A DNA stretch of 64,000 nt from Marinilabilia rubra (GTDB lineage: Bacteria > Bacteroidota > Bacteroidia > Bacteroidales > Marinilabiliaceae), in NCBI RefSeq assembly GCF_003121985.1, contig NZ_QEWP01000015.1, forward strand, positions 37,844 through 101,843. The letters are read 5' to 3'. Below the pieces are notes generated by a model, which did not search any database, was not told the origin of the DNA, and was given only the letters and a program-made list of their open reading frames with translations. Numbering within the stretch: position 1 is the first letter of the stretch; each line of letters starts with the position of its first letter. The position numbers were made by a program, and so were the translations under genes. Positions 44,165 to 53,632 of this stretch are shown piece after piece.

Positions 44165-44737
44165 TTAAATATATTTCACTTTAAAGTATTCGCTATTGTG
44201 CCATTCCAGACAAATTACATCTCCATAATCTATCTGCATAGAAAAAATTTTACGGGGTGATGCCTCCAGTAAATGAGCCAGCAATGCCCGGAGCAATCCG
44301 GCATGAGTAACCACTATAATATTTGAGTGATCTGTGTTGACCAACTCATCCAGAAAGGCAAGGACCCGCCGTTGCACATCGTAAAAATTCTCACCCCCGT
44401 GAACTTTGCAATTGATGAAATCCTCACCCCATTCCTTCTGTTCATCAGATGGGATATCACTCCAGGGAACCATTTCCCATCTGCCAAAATCAATCTCTCT
44501 GATACGTTCGGAAGTCACTACCATAGCATCCTCCATCAATGCTTCTGCCAGCATGGTGCAGCGTGACAGTGGACTTGAGTAACAAATGTCAACATCCGTA
44601 ACCTTAAGTTTGCTGCGGACTTTGTCGACGGCCGTCTCCAGAGATTGTAAAGTGGGTTTTACATCCGAATTGCCGTAACAAACATCTGGTGGGGCTTCAG
44701 TTTTTGGATGTCGGATGAAATAGATATTCTTTGGCAT
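44165..44737 (-). CDS. cobC: Alpha-ribazole phosphatase-type histidine phosphatase
   Basis: A 190-residue histidine-phosphatase-family protein with the catalytic FIRHPKT at 7-13, SSPLSRCTMLAEAL, EIDFGRWE and VVTHAGLLRAL with the second His. In the B12 setting it removes the phosphate of alpha-ribazole 5'-phosphate or of the final cobalamin phosphate. Assignment to CobC depends on its place between cobU and cobS. Confidence 0.9.
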   Translation of the reverse strand: MPKNIYFIRHPKTEAPPDVCYGNSDVKPTLQSLETAVDKVRSKLKVTDVDICYSSPLSRCTMLAEALMEDAMVVTSERIREIDFGRWEMVPWSDIPSDEQKEWGEDFINCKVHGGENFYDVQRRVLAFLDELVNTDHSNIIVVTHAGLLRALLAHLLEASPRKIFSMQIDYGDVICLEWHNSEYFKVKYI

Positions 44738-44904
44738 AGATATATGAGATGTATAGATAATTAGATGTTAGATTTAAGATGGGTTCTAAACATTGTTAAT
44801 CCTCTGATTGGCACGAAAATCAGATATAAGATCTTTAAATGCAAAACAAAAAGCATTGCATCCAAGAAGCCTTTGATTATCAATTATTTAAATTCCATTT
44901 TCAC

Positions 44905-45660
44905 TTAATGGCCTATCACCAAAAGAAGAGAAGCCATTACCAGCACTTCATTAACTTGTTGGACAGACCCCAGGCAATCGCCTGTGTATCCTCCAATTCT
45001 TTTTTGAAACCATGATCCTGCAAGCCATGAAAATAGAGTGACAACAGGAATCGTCACCAGCACCCACCATGAATCAAATAAGAGGAATGGTAATAATCCC
45101 AACCCGGTAGCCCCAAAAAAACGTACCCAGGAAATAGGATGACTGGTATCGCGTGATTTGGACTCCTCGGTTGGTCGGGCATAGTTCCACCCCATAGAAA
45201 TGATTAATGTTGACCAGCGGCTCAAAACATGTGAGGTAATCAAAATCACCGGTATCCATAGTGGTTGTATCTCTATCAGCAAAGCTATTTTAAGTGCAAA
45301 AAGAATGACTACCCCAATGAGGGCATAAGCCCCCACACGTGAGTCCTTCATAATCTTCAACCGCTGATCTTTACTATAGCCTCCACCGAATGCATCACAA
45401 ACATCTGCAAATCCATCTTCATGAAAAGCACCGGTAACTAACACACTGGCTCCTAAGGATACAATCACTGCCACAGTGTGGGGCAAATAGAGACTCATCA
45501 GCCAAAAAACCAGTGCTGCCAGACCACCAACTATAGCTCCAACCAAAGGAAACCAGGTGAGAGCCAATTGCTGGTTCTCTTTTCTATACTCAACCTTAAA
45601 TGGCAAAGAGAGCCGGGTAAAGTAGAGGATTGAGGAAAACAAGATGTTTAATTCGCGCAT
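44905..45660 (-). CDS. cobS: Adenosylcobinamide-GDP ribazoletransferase (cobalamin synthase)
   Basis: A 251-residue integral membrane protein with about six helices. Conserved acidic motifs are FHEDGFADVCDAFGGG and the KIMKDSRVGAYALIG segment after it; RVGAYA is typical of CobS. It joins adenosylcobinamide-GDP to alpha-ribazole (phosphate) at the inner membrane. Confidence 0.94.
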   Translation of the reverse strand: MRELNILFSSILYFTRLSLPFKVEYRKENQQLALTWFPLVGAIVGGLAALVFWLMSLYLPHTVAVIVSLGASVLVTGAFHEDGFADVCDAFGGGYSKDQRLKIMKDSRVGAYALIGVVILFALKIALLIEIQPLWIPVILITSHVLSRWSTLIISMGWNYARPTEESKSRDTSHPISWVRFFGATGLGLLPFLLFDSWWVLVTIPVVTLFSWLAGSWFQKRIGGYTGDCLGSVQQVNEVLVMASLLLVIGH

Positions 45661-45786
45661 AATATATGGTTAAATGGTAAAAGGGTGAGAGGGTTAGACG
45701 GTGCAAGGGTAGAATGGGAATGCAGAGAGCATGGGGTCTATTGAAAAACGCTACGATATGCTCTTTGCTCCATGCCCTGTGCCGCT

Positions 45787-46863
45787 CTACTTTGATACAA
45801 TATTTCCGGTTTCATCAACAACATTATATACTTTAGCTTCACCAAAGGAAGTCATATCGTTAAGCATAGCAACACTTCCCTGAATGATAGGATATGCAAG
45901 AGCTGAGCCAGTCCCCTCCCCCAGGCGGAGGTCAAGATTCAGAACTGCACGTCCATTCATATGATCAAGCATTTTCACATGTCCGTATTCTTTGGAACAG
46001 TGCGAGAAAACAGCATAATCTCTTACTGCAGGGCAGATTTCATAAGCAGCCAGGAATGCGGAAGTGGTAATAAAACCATCCACAACAATCAACATACGAC
46101 GTTGAGCAGCTTCTAACATTGCACCCGCCATGGTGGCAATTTCAAGTCCGCCATAAGTTGCCAGGTTTTGTTCAGGTTTATCGGAAACACCATGTTTTTC
46201 AAATGCCTGACGCAATACGCTGGCTTTATGTTGAACGCCTTTTTGATCCAAACCACATCCGGGTCCGGTACACTCTTCCACAGGCAAACCGGTAAAAACT
46301 GAAAGCAAGGCAGTGGCAGGAGAAGAGTTTCCAATTCCCATTTCACCAAACCCAACCACATTGCTTCCTTTTTCAGCAAATAAAGCCATAATGTCCCTAC
46401 CATTCCGAATGGCTTCATCGCATTCATCAATTGTCATTGCAGGCTCTTTCAGAAAGTTACGCGTGGCTTTACGCACTTTCTTATCAATCAATCGTGGATG
46501 TGCCTCAAAGTCGTGATCAACACCGGCATCTACCACATACAAATCGAAACCATATTGTTTGCAGAATAATCCGATTCCACCACCACCATTGATGAAATTA
46601 CTGACCTGCTGCCACGTAATCCGGGTAGGTACCGGACTTACCCCCTCCTCGGTAATGCCATGATCGGATGCTACGGTTAGCATGACAGGCGATTTAAGTT
46701 CAGGCTTTGTGGTTTCCTGAATAAGACCGATTTGCAGGGCCAACTCCTCCAGAAATCCCAAAGAGCCAACAGGCTTGGTCTTCTGATCGATATTGTGCTG
46801 AAGAAGTTTTCTTAGCTCACCATTTTCGATGGGCTGAATGTTTAGGTTGTTTAGTGAATTCAT
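45787..46863 (-). CDS. cobT: Nicotinate-nucleotide:dimethylbenzimidazole phosphoribosyltransferase
   Basis: A 358-residue enzyme that activates the lower-ligand base to its alpha-ribotide. Key segments are KTKPVGSLGFLEELALQIGL, ASDHGITEEGVSPVPTRITW, VVGFGEMGIGNSSPATALL, GCGLDQKGVQHKA and LDLRLGEGTGSALAYPII with the catalytic Glu. Base specificity cannot be read. No gene for making dimethylbenzimidazole is linked. Gap to the cbiB gene is 7 bases. Confidence 0.95.
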   Translation of the reverse strand: MNSLNNLNIQPIENGELRKLLQHNIDQKTKPVGSLGFLEELALQIGLIQETTKPELKSPVMLTVASDHGITEEGVSPVPTRITWQQVSNFINGGGGIGLFCKQYGFDLYVVDAGVDHDFEAHPRLIDKKVRKATRNFLKEPAMTIDECDEAIRNGRDIMALFAEKGSNVVGFGEMGIGNSSPATALLSVFTGLPVEECTGPGCGLDQKGVQHKASVLRQAFEKHGVSDKPEQNLATYGGLEIATMAGAMLEAAQRRMLIVVDGFITTSAFLAAYEICPAVRDYAVFSHCSKEYGHVKMLDHMNGRAVLNLDLRLGEGTGSALAYPIIQGSVAMLNDMTSFGEAKVYNVVDETGNIVSK

Positions 46864-46870
46864 AGATCTA

Positions 46871-47872
46871 TTATTTTAATGTGAAGACACAACAGAAGAG
46901 GTTAGAAAATGAAATCTCTGCACGTTGCGCTACCCAAGGTAAATCAGTAAAAATAAAGGCTGCAACAACCAATACTATCATGGATATTTCCACTGCTCTG
47001 TTGATTTGAATTGTTTTTTTCAGATCATTTATATTTAACGTCCGCAGGTTTGTACCAATCTTCGGTTTGGGAACCAATTTCCCCAAATAGGCATGATCCC
47101 CGCCAAACTGTACACCCAGGGTTCCTGCCAAAGCTGCTTCAGGAAATCCGGCATTGGGACTCTTATGGGCCCGTCCAAATCGAAAAATGTATTGAAAAGC
47201 TCTTGAGTTAAATCCACATAAAGCCATTAATAAAGCTGTAATTCTGGCCGGAATATAATTGGCAACATCATCCAGGCGGGCTGCAAATTTTCCGAAATAT
47301 TCGTATTTATCATTTTGGTAACCAATCATTGAATCTAAGGTGTTGACCATCTTGTAGACCATCATTCCGGGAACACCGGCAATAGCCAACCAAAACAAAG
47401 GAGCCACCACTCCGTCACTGAGGTTTTCGGCCAATGTTTCAAGTGTTGCGGTTTTTATTTCATGACTATTAAGGTTGGTCGTATCCCGGCCTACTATGCG
47501 GCCAACCTGCTTTCGCCCCTCTTCAATGCCTGTCTGTAGCTTTTCAAAAACAGCTTTCCCTTCACGAATGAGGGTAGTTCCGGCCAGGCCGAAGAAAATA
47601 AAGACCGCTTTCAAACCGGTAACCAGCCAAATATTTATCTGAATAATGCCCATAAGCAACAATTCAAAAAAGAGAAACACTCCGGTGACCAATATCATAG
47701 TCACCAACATTCCTCTTATAAATCGTCTTTTTCCCCGGTTACAAGTCTTGTCAAAAAAAGCAATGAGTTTTCCATACACGACTACCGGATGTGGCAACCA
47801 CGAGGGATCGGCCAGAAAGCGGTCGAGCATCCAGGCAACAATTAAAGCGGGTATAAGTATGTTCAACTCCAT
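46871..47872 (-). CDS. cbiB: Adenosylcobinamide-phosphate synthase
   Basis: A 333-residue membrane protein (CobD in the aerobic nomenclature) that attaches aminopropanol phosphate to cobyric acid. WMLDRFLADPSWLPHPVVVYGKLI at the start (in pieces), GRDTTNLNSHEIKTATLETLAENLSDG in the middle and PNAGFPEAALAGTLGVQFGG are family hallmarks. About four helices are visible. It overlaps the aminotransferase-like gene upstream by 10 bases, which implies coupled translation. Confidence 0.94.
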   Translation of the reverse strand: MELNILIPALIVAWMLDRFLADPSWLPHPVVVYGKLIAFFDKTCNRGKRRFIRGMLVTMILVTGVFLFFELLLMGIIQINIWLVTGLKAVFIFFGLAGTTLIREGKAVFEKLQTGIEEGRKQVGRIVGRDTTNLNSHEIKTATLETLAENLSDGVVAPLFWLAIAGVPGMMVYKMVNTLDSMIGYQNDKYEYFGKFAARLDDVANYIPARITALLMALCGFNSRAFQYIFRFGRAHKSPNAGFPEAALAGTLGVQFGGDHAYLGKLVPKPKIGTNLRTLNINDLKKTIQINRAVEISMIVLVVAAFIFTDLPWVAQRAEISFSNLFCCVFTLK

Positions 47873-48873
47873 TCTTTGAGTACTTCAATAAGTTGATTGT
47901 TCTCTTCGTGCGATTGCACAGATATCCTGAAGCAGCTATCTGACAACCCTTTAAAATTAGAAGCATCCCGGATTAAAATGCCACAATCATGAGCCAATTG
48001 TTCTTTCAAATCTGCTGCAAGTACGGGAGTTTCCACCAAAAAGAAAGTAGTTAAGGAAGCTACAACATTAAATCCATCTATCCCTTTTATTTCATTTTGC
48101 AATCGAAGCGATTCCTTAATGTGTTTGGAAATTTCAGTTTTATCCAGGTTCAAATTAGAAAAACAAAACCTTCCTGCTTCCAGCGCCAGGGCATTAATCC
48201 GCCAGGGCATCACCTGTTTTTGCAAGCGATCTATAATGAAAGGATTGGCCAAAAGGTATCCCAACCTCAGGCCGGGAATCGCAAAATTTTTGGTTAATGA
48301 TTTCACGATGATCAAATTCTTGTATCCGGTTAAGCAGGTTTCAAGAGAAATATCTGTGTTCAGAAAATCAGAGTAAGCTTCATCAACCACAAATATCACA
48401 CTTGGATTTGCTACAATCTGTATCAGTAGCTTTTCCTTATCATAAATGCGACCATCCGGGTTATTGGGGTTACAGATCCAAACCAAATCGGTTTCTGAAT
48501 AATCTGTCTCTTCAAACTTTGTGTGGTGGAGAGACTCAATTTTGTGATTTGACTTTCGGCAAGCATCTTCATACTCCGAAAAAGAGGGATAAAAGATAAG
48601 AGACTTTCTGCCCTGAAACAACTCTGCAATCAGGTAAAAGGCCTCCACGGCACCATTTGTAACCATTGCGCTTCCGACCGGCAATTGTTTTACATCCTCT
48701 ATGCGACTGGCAAGGCTTTCGCCCAATGGTTCCGGATAGCGTTCAATACATTTCATTTGCAAACACAAGTACTCTTTTAAAGCCGAATTAAGACCCGACG
48801 GGATAACATTCGAACTGAAATTGATTCGAATATCAGGGAAATCATATATATCGTCACCGTGCCCTTTTATCAT
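47863..48873 (-). CDS. Class II PLP aminotransferase, probable L-threonine-O-3-phosphate decarboxylase
   Basis: A 336-residue fold-type I PLP enzyme (NFSSNVIPSGLN, WICNPNNPDGRIYD, VVDEAYSDFLN, and the lysine in VKSLTKNFAIPGLRLGYLL). Position between cbiP and cbiB points to the CobD-type decarboxylase (Salmonella nomenclature) that makes (R)-1-amino-2-propanol phosphate for CbiB. Histidinol-phosphate aminotransferase is the sequence-based alternative. It overlaps cbiP by 4 bases (ATGA) and cbiB by 10. Confidence 0.88.
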   Translation of the reverse strand: MIKGHGDDIYDFPDIRINFSSNVIPSGLNSALKEYLCLQMKCIERYPEPLGESLASRIEDVKQLPVGSAMVTNGAVEAFYLIAELFQGRKSLIFYPSFSEYEDACRKSNHKIESLHHTKFEETDYSETDLVWICNPNNPDGRIYDKEKLLIQIVANPSVIFVVDEAYSDFLNTDISLETCLTGYKNLIIVKSLTKNFAIPGLRLGYLLANPFIIDRLQKQVMPWRINALALEAGRFCFSNLNLDKTEISKHIKESLRLQNEIKGIDGFNVVASLTTFFLVETPVLAADLKEQLAHDCGILIRDASNFKGLSDSCFRISVQSHEENNQLIEVLKEWS

Positions 48874-50342
48874 TCTGCCAGGATTTTATAGACCATATCC
48901 ATATTCACATTCTGCCGGATATGGTCAGCCAACAGATCGTACTGCCGTTGTTTAAATTCTTCGTAATTGGTAGTTGTTGATTTTCCCTGTACGTAAGGTT
49001 TCAATAAATCCTCTATTACAATGGGGTTGTCCAATATTCCATGCATATAGGTGCCCCAGATACATTTATTCATCAGACAACCTTCAGGTTTTCCATTCTC
49101 CAGTTGATTAAGAGCCTCTATCCCTTGCCTTTGGGTTTGTCCCATATGAATTTCATAGCCAACACAATTCTCCTTATAATCCTTATAAAAAAACGAGGTC
49201 CGAACGGTTGATTTTTCCAATTCCAGGGTGGTGGTCACCGGCAAAATATTTAATCCGGGAACAGCATCAACATTACCCTCAATATGCCTGGGATCTTCAA
49301 TACGGGAACCCATCATCTGATATCCGCCACAAATACCAATAACCGTTTTGCCTGATCTTGACTGACGAATAATTTCGGCAGCGACACCATTGCGGCGCAG
49401 TTCCATTAAATCGGCAATGGTACTTTTTGATCCCGGCAGTATGATGATATCCGCTTTTTTGATTTCTTCTGTATTATTGGTGTAATAGAGATTCACCCGC
49501 TCATCCTGCTCTAACCGGTTGAAATCGGTAAAATTGGAAAGCCTTCTCAAATGAACCACTGCCACATTGATTTTATTATCTATGGCAAACGTTGCTTTGC
49601 GTTCCAGTGACACCGAATCTTCCTCCTCAATGCTGATATGAGTGAAAGCAGGAATAATACCAATTACAGGCACCCCAGTCAAGTCTTCCAGAATCTTTCG
49701 TCCCTCATCAAACAACGACACATCACCGCGGAATTTATTGATGATAATGCCTTTGATTTGTTTTCGTTCATGGGATTCTAGCAGTTGAATAGATCCATAA
49801 ACCGAAGCAAAGACACCGCCCCGCTCAATATCAGCAACGAGAATAGTTGATGCATTAACAGCAGAAGCCATCCGCATATTAACGATGTCGTTGTTTTTCA
49901 AATTCAGTTCTGCAATGCTCCCTGCACCTTCCAGCACTACAGGATTATAGTCTTTCTGTAACCGTTTGAAGGAATTCTGAACTTCAGTAAATAACTGATC
50001 TTTGATCTCTCCCCTGAAATAACTCCCGGCAGAGTAATTCCCGAGCACTTTTCCATTGACAATTACCTGCGATTGTTTGTCCGATCCCGGTTTCAGCAAC
50101 ACAGGATTCATATCGGTATGGCAGTCCACCCGGCATGCTTCGGCCTGCACGGCCTGAGCCCGACCAATCTCCCCACCATCGGCTGTCACAAAACTATTTA
50201 GTGACATATTCTGGGCCTTAAACGGAACCGGACGGTATCCATCTTGCAGGAAAATGCGACAGAAGCCGGCAGCCAGCACACTTTTCCCAACATCGGAAGC
50301 AGTACCGACAATCATTAGTGGATGCTTAATTTTATCAATCAT
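48870..50342 (-). CDS. cbiP: Cobyric acid synthase
   Basis: A 490-residue glutamine amidotransferase that makes the b, d, e and g amides. VGTASDVGKSVLAAGFCRIF, PFKAQNMSLNSFVTADGGEI, RAQAVQAEACRV and MNPVLLKPGSDKQSQVIVNG in the N-terminal ATPase are diagnostic. The C-terminal glutaminase has ILPGSKSTIADL and VIGICGGYQMMG with its nucleophile Cys, and TYMHGILDNP with His. It follows the permease gene after 209 bases, where one would expect the ABC ATPase. Confidence 0.96.
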   Translation of the reverse strand: MIDKIKHPLMIVGTASDVGKSVLAAGFCRIFLQDGYRPVPFKAQNMSLNSFVTADGGEIGRAQAVQAEACRVDCHTDMNPVLLKPGSDKQSQVIVNGKVLGNYSAGSYFRGEIKDQLFTEVQNSFKRLQKDYNPVVLEGAGSIAELNLKNNDIVNMRMASAVNASTILVADIERGGVFASVYGSIQLLESHERKQIKGIIINKFRGDVSLFDEGRKILEDLTGVPVIGIIPAFTHISIEEEDSVSLERKATFAIDNKINVAVVHLRRLSNFTDFNRLEQDERVNLYYTNNTEEIKKADIIILPGSKSTIADLMELRRNGVAAEIIRQSRSGKTVIGICGGYQMMGSRIEDPRHIEGNVDAVPGLNILPVTTTLELEKSTVRTSFFYKDYKENCVGYEIHMGQTQRQGIEALNQLENGKPEGCLMNKCIWGTYMHGILDNPIVIEDLLKPYVQGKSTTTNYEEFKQRQYDLLADHIRQNVNMDMVYKILAE

Positions 50343-50551
50343 AAATTCATATATGTAAGATTATTAGATGTAAGATTAATGGCACGGATTAGCTTTAAAC
50401 ACTCTTTGATTCCCCATTCCAAATTATTAATCATTCCATCACTCTTTTCAATTTGTCTTATGCAACTACAGTTGTTTTCCACTGCTCCTCTGAGCCTCCT
50501 CCATCCCCTCTCCTTCATGCCCCATGCTATTTCCCTTTCTACCATCCCCCC

Positions 50552-51595
50552 TTACTCTCTATTGCTCTTCCCTTTCCATATCACCCAAATCACCACCGGA
50601 GCCCCCACAAAAGCTGTAACCGAATTGATGGGTAACTCTTGTTCTATCCCTGGAAGGCGGGCTGCCAGATTACAGAGAAGTGCCATTGCACCCCCGAGAA
50701 CAGCAGAATTAACAATCAGATAAATATGATTGGCTGTTCGGGATAGCAATTTGGCCATATGTGGAACAGCCACACCAATAAAAATTATCGGTCCGCAAAA
50801 AGAGGTAACTAAAGCTGTAAGAACCCCGGCTGAAAATATGGCCAGAAACCTTGCACGTTTTATTCGCAAGCCCAAATTGACAGCATACCGATCCCCCAGC
50901 GACAATAAGTTCAGAGGTTTACTTAATGTTGCTGAGAAAAGAGAAACAGAAACTGCAATCACGCCAAAAATCCAGGCTTTATCGGCAGAAAGGCGGCTAA
51001 AACTTCCTAACCCCCATATTACATAGTTATGCACATCCTCTTCGGTGCTGTAAAACTTGAGCAACCCTACCAGTGACGACGAAAGGTAACCAATCATTAC
51101 ACCTATAATAAGGACACTTAAAGCACCTCCTATATGGTTCGAGATGAATAAGATTAACATTAAAACCATTCCTGCACCAAACAAAGCTGAAGCCACTACC
51201 GCCACATCGCCCCATAAGCCCAGGCTGTAAAAGGAAAACCCCAATACCTGACCCGAAAAAAGCATCACAAAAGCAACTCCCAAACTCGCACCGGAAGAGA
51301 TTCCCAGCACTGAAGGCCCGGCAAGCGGGTTTTTAAAAAGGGTTTGCATCAGCAGCCCCGAGACACCAAGAGCCATGCCTGCACTAAGGGAAACAATAGT
51401 TTGTGGCATTCGGGTTTTGATAACGATATTCTCGAACACCACATTCCCTGATTCCCCGTTAAAAAGTGCATTGACGATTCCGGACAGGGGAATATTCACT
51501 GACCCTAAGGCCAGATTAAGCACCACAAGAAGGGCCATCAACAGGATGCCCATCAGAAAAACTATGATTATTCGTTTATTCCCTTTTTCAATCAT
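50552..51595 (-). CDS. FecCD/BtuC-family ABC transporter permease
   Basis: A 347-residue inner-membrane permease with about ten helices. Typical motifs are RMPQTIVSLSAGMALGVSGL, NPLAGPSVLGISSGASLGVA and the cytoplasmic FCGPIIFIGVAVPHMAKLL, plus ALLCNLAARLPGIEQELPIN at the end. It pairs with the substrate-binding protein encoded just upstream. Inside a riboswitch-controlled B12 locus, cobalamin or a corrinoid is the likely cargo; iron-siderophore or heme uptake use the same family. No ATP-binding subunit gene lies next to it. Confidence 0.92.
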   Translation of the reverse strand: MIEKGNKRIIIVFLMGILLMALLVVLNLALGSVNIPLSGIVNALFNGESGNVVFENIVIKTRMPQTIVSLSAGMALGVSGLLMQTLFKNPLAGPSVLGISSGASLGVAFVMLFSGQVLGFSFYSLGLWGDVAVVASALFGAGMVLMLILFISNHIGGALSVLIIGVMIGYLSSSLVGLLKFYSTEEDVHNYVIWGLGSFSRLSADKAWIFGVIAVSVSLFSATLSKPLNLLSLGDRYAVNLGLRIKRARFLAIFSAGVLTALVTSFCGPIIFIGVAVPHMAKLLSRTANHIYLIVNSAVLGGAMALLCNLAARLPGIEQELPINSVTAFVGAPVVIWVIWKGKSNRE

Positions 51596-51660
51596 TTACT
51601 TCTTTTTGCTTGTATCCCTTATTCTCTAATGCCTTGAATTAAGAATACTTTGATCTTAAT

Positions 51661-52779
51661 TCACTTAAGTTTCTCATAGAAAAAGGGTTTATAATCAGTC
51701 AATAACCCAGGATGCAAAAAATGAATATAATCGGCCAGTAAGACTTCCGGTTTTACAGCTGCCTGTTCGTAAAATGGTTTTTCGCGAATGTTGCACAGAA
51801 TGATGTTTCCATCTTTAGCTGCTTTAAAGTCAGCATACCTGTGGTCCTGAGACAGGAACTCTTCCAAAGAAATTCCGGGTTTTTCGGGGGTGACCACCCG
51901 CCAAAAATCGGCATGAACAGCTTTTCGATAAATAGTTTCAAAATCAACCGGGTAAGCTCCCTGATCATCATTTTTTATGACATATTCTCCTCCCGCATCT
52001 CTGAAATAATGAGCATAAAAACTATCGCCACCGGGAAGGTACCAACTACCCGAGCGTAATTTTCCGGAAAAGATTTTGGGTCGGTGATTAACATCGGCTG
52101 TCAAAGCTTTCAATTCCAGATAACGTTTTTCAATACACTTAAAGATGGAATCTGCATCAGCAGTCTTGCCGACAAATAAGGACATCATCTTGATCCATTC
52201 GGCCCTGCCCAGTGGCGTTTTTTCATTGTAGGCCGCCATGGGAACCAGTGGGATACCAAGATTTCGCAATGCATCATATCCTCCCCGTTTAAAGGGCGAT
52301 ACAAAAATGACATCGGGATCAAGTGAAGCTATTATTTCCAAACTAAAATTCCCCTCCTTCCCCAACCGCATCACCTTCCCTGAGTTGACTCTTTCATTCA
52401 TCTCTTCATTAAAGAGATAGCGACTGCTGTTAATCCCAACTATATTTTGGATATCATCGAGGGCAAAAAAGTAGGCCAACTGAGTGGAGGAAATACAAAC
52501 AATGCGTTTACAGGGCACCTGAATGACACCAGAGTTTCCTGATTTCTCAGATGCTCGATTCACTAATGTAAAAGACTGGGATACAGATTCGGTATGACTT
52601 TCATCCATATAAACGGTAAGCCGTGTGCTGTCTCCTCTCTTTTTCAGTGAAAACTCCTTTGCGTACCCCAGGGCTACTGATTCCCAATCTTTTGTTTCTC
52701 TTTTTTCGGAACCATCAAAGCGACAGGAACTCAAGCCGGAGATTACCAGCAGGGATATGAGAAGGATTCTACAATTCAT
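51661..52779 (-). CDS. BtuF/FepB-like ABC substrate-binding lipoprotein
   Basis: A 372-residue periplasmic binding protein with lipobox SGLSSC (Cys19). The two-lobe class III fold shows KRIVCISSTQLAYFFALDDI, VVGIN-type strand IVGINSSRYL, EIIASLDPDVIFVSPFKRGG and LRNLGIPLVPMAAYNEKTPL, then a long inter-lobe helix. It is longer than BtuF (about 260). The gene overlaps the cbiK gene by 11 bases, so the two are translationally coupled. The ligand is inferred to be a corrinoid. Confidence 0.88.
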   Translation of the reverse strand: MNCRILLISLLVISGLSSCRFDGSEKRETKDWESVALGYAKEFSLKKRGDSTRLTVYMDESHTESVSQSFTLVNRASEKSGNSGVIQVPCKRIVCISSTQLAYFFALDDIQNIVGINSSRYLFNEEMNERVNSGKVMRLGKEGNFSLEIIASLDPDVIFVSPFKRGGYDALRNLGIPLVPMAAYNEKTPLGRAEWIKMMSLFVGKTADADSIFKCIEKRYLELKALTADVNHRPKIFSGKLRSGSWYLPGGDSFYAHYFRDAGGEYVIKNDDQGAYPVDFETIYRKAVHADFWRVVTPEKPGISLEEFLSQDHRYADFKAAKDGNIILCNIREKPFYEQAAVKPEVLLADYIHFLHPGLLTDYKPFFYEKLK

Positions 52780-53632
52780 GGTAAATATCCTTTAAGTGAC
52801 TGATCCACAAATCCACCACCTCATCATATTCAGCCAGTCCTTTCATAATGATTTCAACATAGAAACCCTCTTCTTCGAGTCGCGATTTCCAGCTGTCCTT
52901 CTCCTCGCCGGCCATGTCATTTTGGGCATGATCTCCGGCCACAGACAGAAAGGGAGTCAGCAAGACCTTCTGAGTGCCCCGTGCTTTCATTTTCACTATA
53001 GCCTCATCCAGTAAGGGATATCCTTCAACTGTTGCCAGATGGATTTTAGAAGAGGCAGCGTTGAGGTAATATTGAAATCCGGGATAAAAAACATTAGCAT
53101 TGTGATGGCTCCCATGTCCCATCAGCAGTAGTGAAGATTGCTCATCCAAACCTTTTGCAAACTTATTATGGATAAAATCCGTCATCACCTGCAAATCGTT
53201 ATGCCCGCACAATAGAGGACTGCCTACTTCAATATTGACAATTCCGCGTAAAGTCTGCATAGACCTTACAATTTCAAGCAAGTCATGATATTCGGAACCG
53301 GGAATGACATGCAATGATTGAACAGCAATATGGGTAAAACCATCCTCAGCCATCTTTACAAGAGCCTGAGCCGGAGAATCAATCTCTGTTCCCTGGCGCT
53401 GAAGCTTGGCCCTGATGAATTTTGAAGTATACGCCCATCGCACCTCCACATCAGGCCATTGTGCTTTCACCTTATTATCGATATTATCAAAAGCCTTGCT
53501 GGCCAAAGGATAACTTGTACCAAATGTAACGAGCAGTATTCCTTTCTTATCCTTAGTATTTTGTGCTTTTGTACCCATAAAAGTTACAAATAAAGAGACA
53601 AATACTATTAATATCTTATGATTCATCTTCAT
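52769..53632 (-). CDS. cbiK: Exported CbiK-type sirohydrochlorin cobaltochelatase
   Basis: A 287-residue class II chelatase that inserts Co2+ into sirohydrochlorin. The metal-site residues are His173 (MGHGSHH), Glu203 (TVEGYP) and His235 (AGDHAQND). The His-His spacing of 62 equals that of Salmonella CbiK (H145/H207). A signal peptide (about 1-23, cleavage near TKAQN) predicts a periplasmic protein, like the exported CbiK of Desulfovibrio; His116 in SEYHDLL lies near the heme-binding position of that protein. It starts directly at the stop of the PepSY gene and overlaps the binding-protein gene. An exported chelatase is odd for a cytoplasmic pathway. Confidence 0.92.
   Translation of the reverse strand: MKMNHKILIVFVSLFVTFMGTKAQNTKDKKGILLVTFGTSYPLASKAFDNIDNKVKAQWPDVEVRWAYTSKFIRAKLQRQGTEIDSPAQALVKMAEDGFTHIAVQSLHVIPGSEYHDLLEIVRSMQTLRGIVNIEVGSPLLCGHNDLQVMTDFIHNKFAKGLDEQSSLLLMGHGSHHNANVFYPGFQYYLNAASSKIHLATVEGYPLLDEAIVKMKARGTQKVLLTPFLSVAGDHAQNDMAGEEKDSWKSRLEEEGFYVEIIMKGLAEYDEVVDLWISHLKDIYHEL

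Noticed and set aside
47863..48873. Histidinol-phosphate aminotransferase (HisC)
   Set aside because: Sequence alone would allow it, but overlaps with cbiP and cbiB point to the aminopropanol-phosphate branch.
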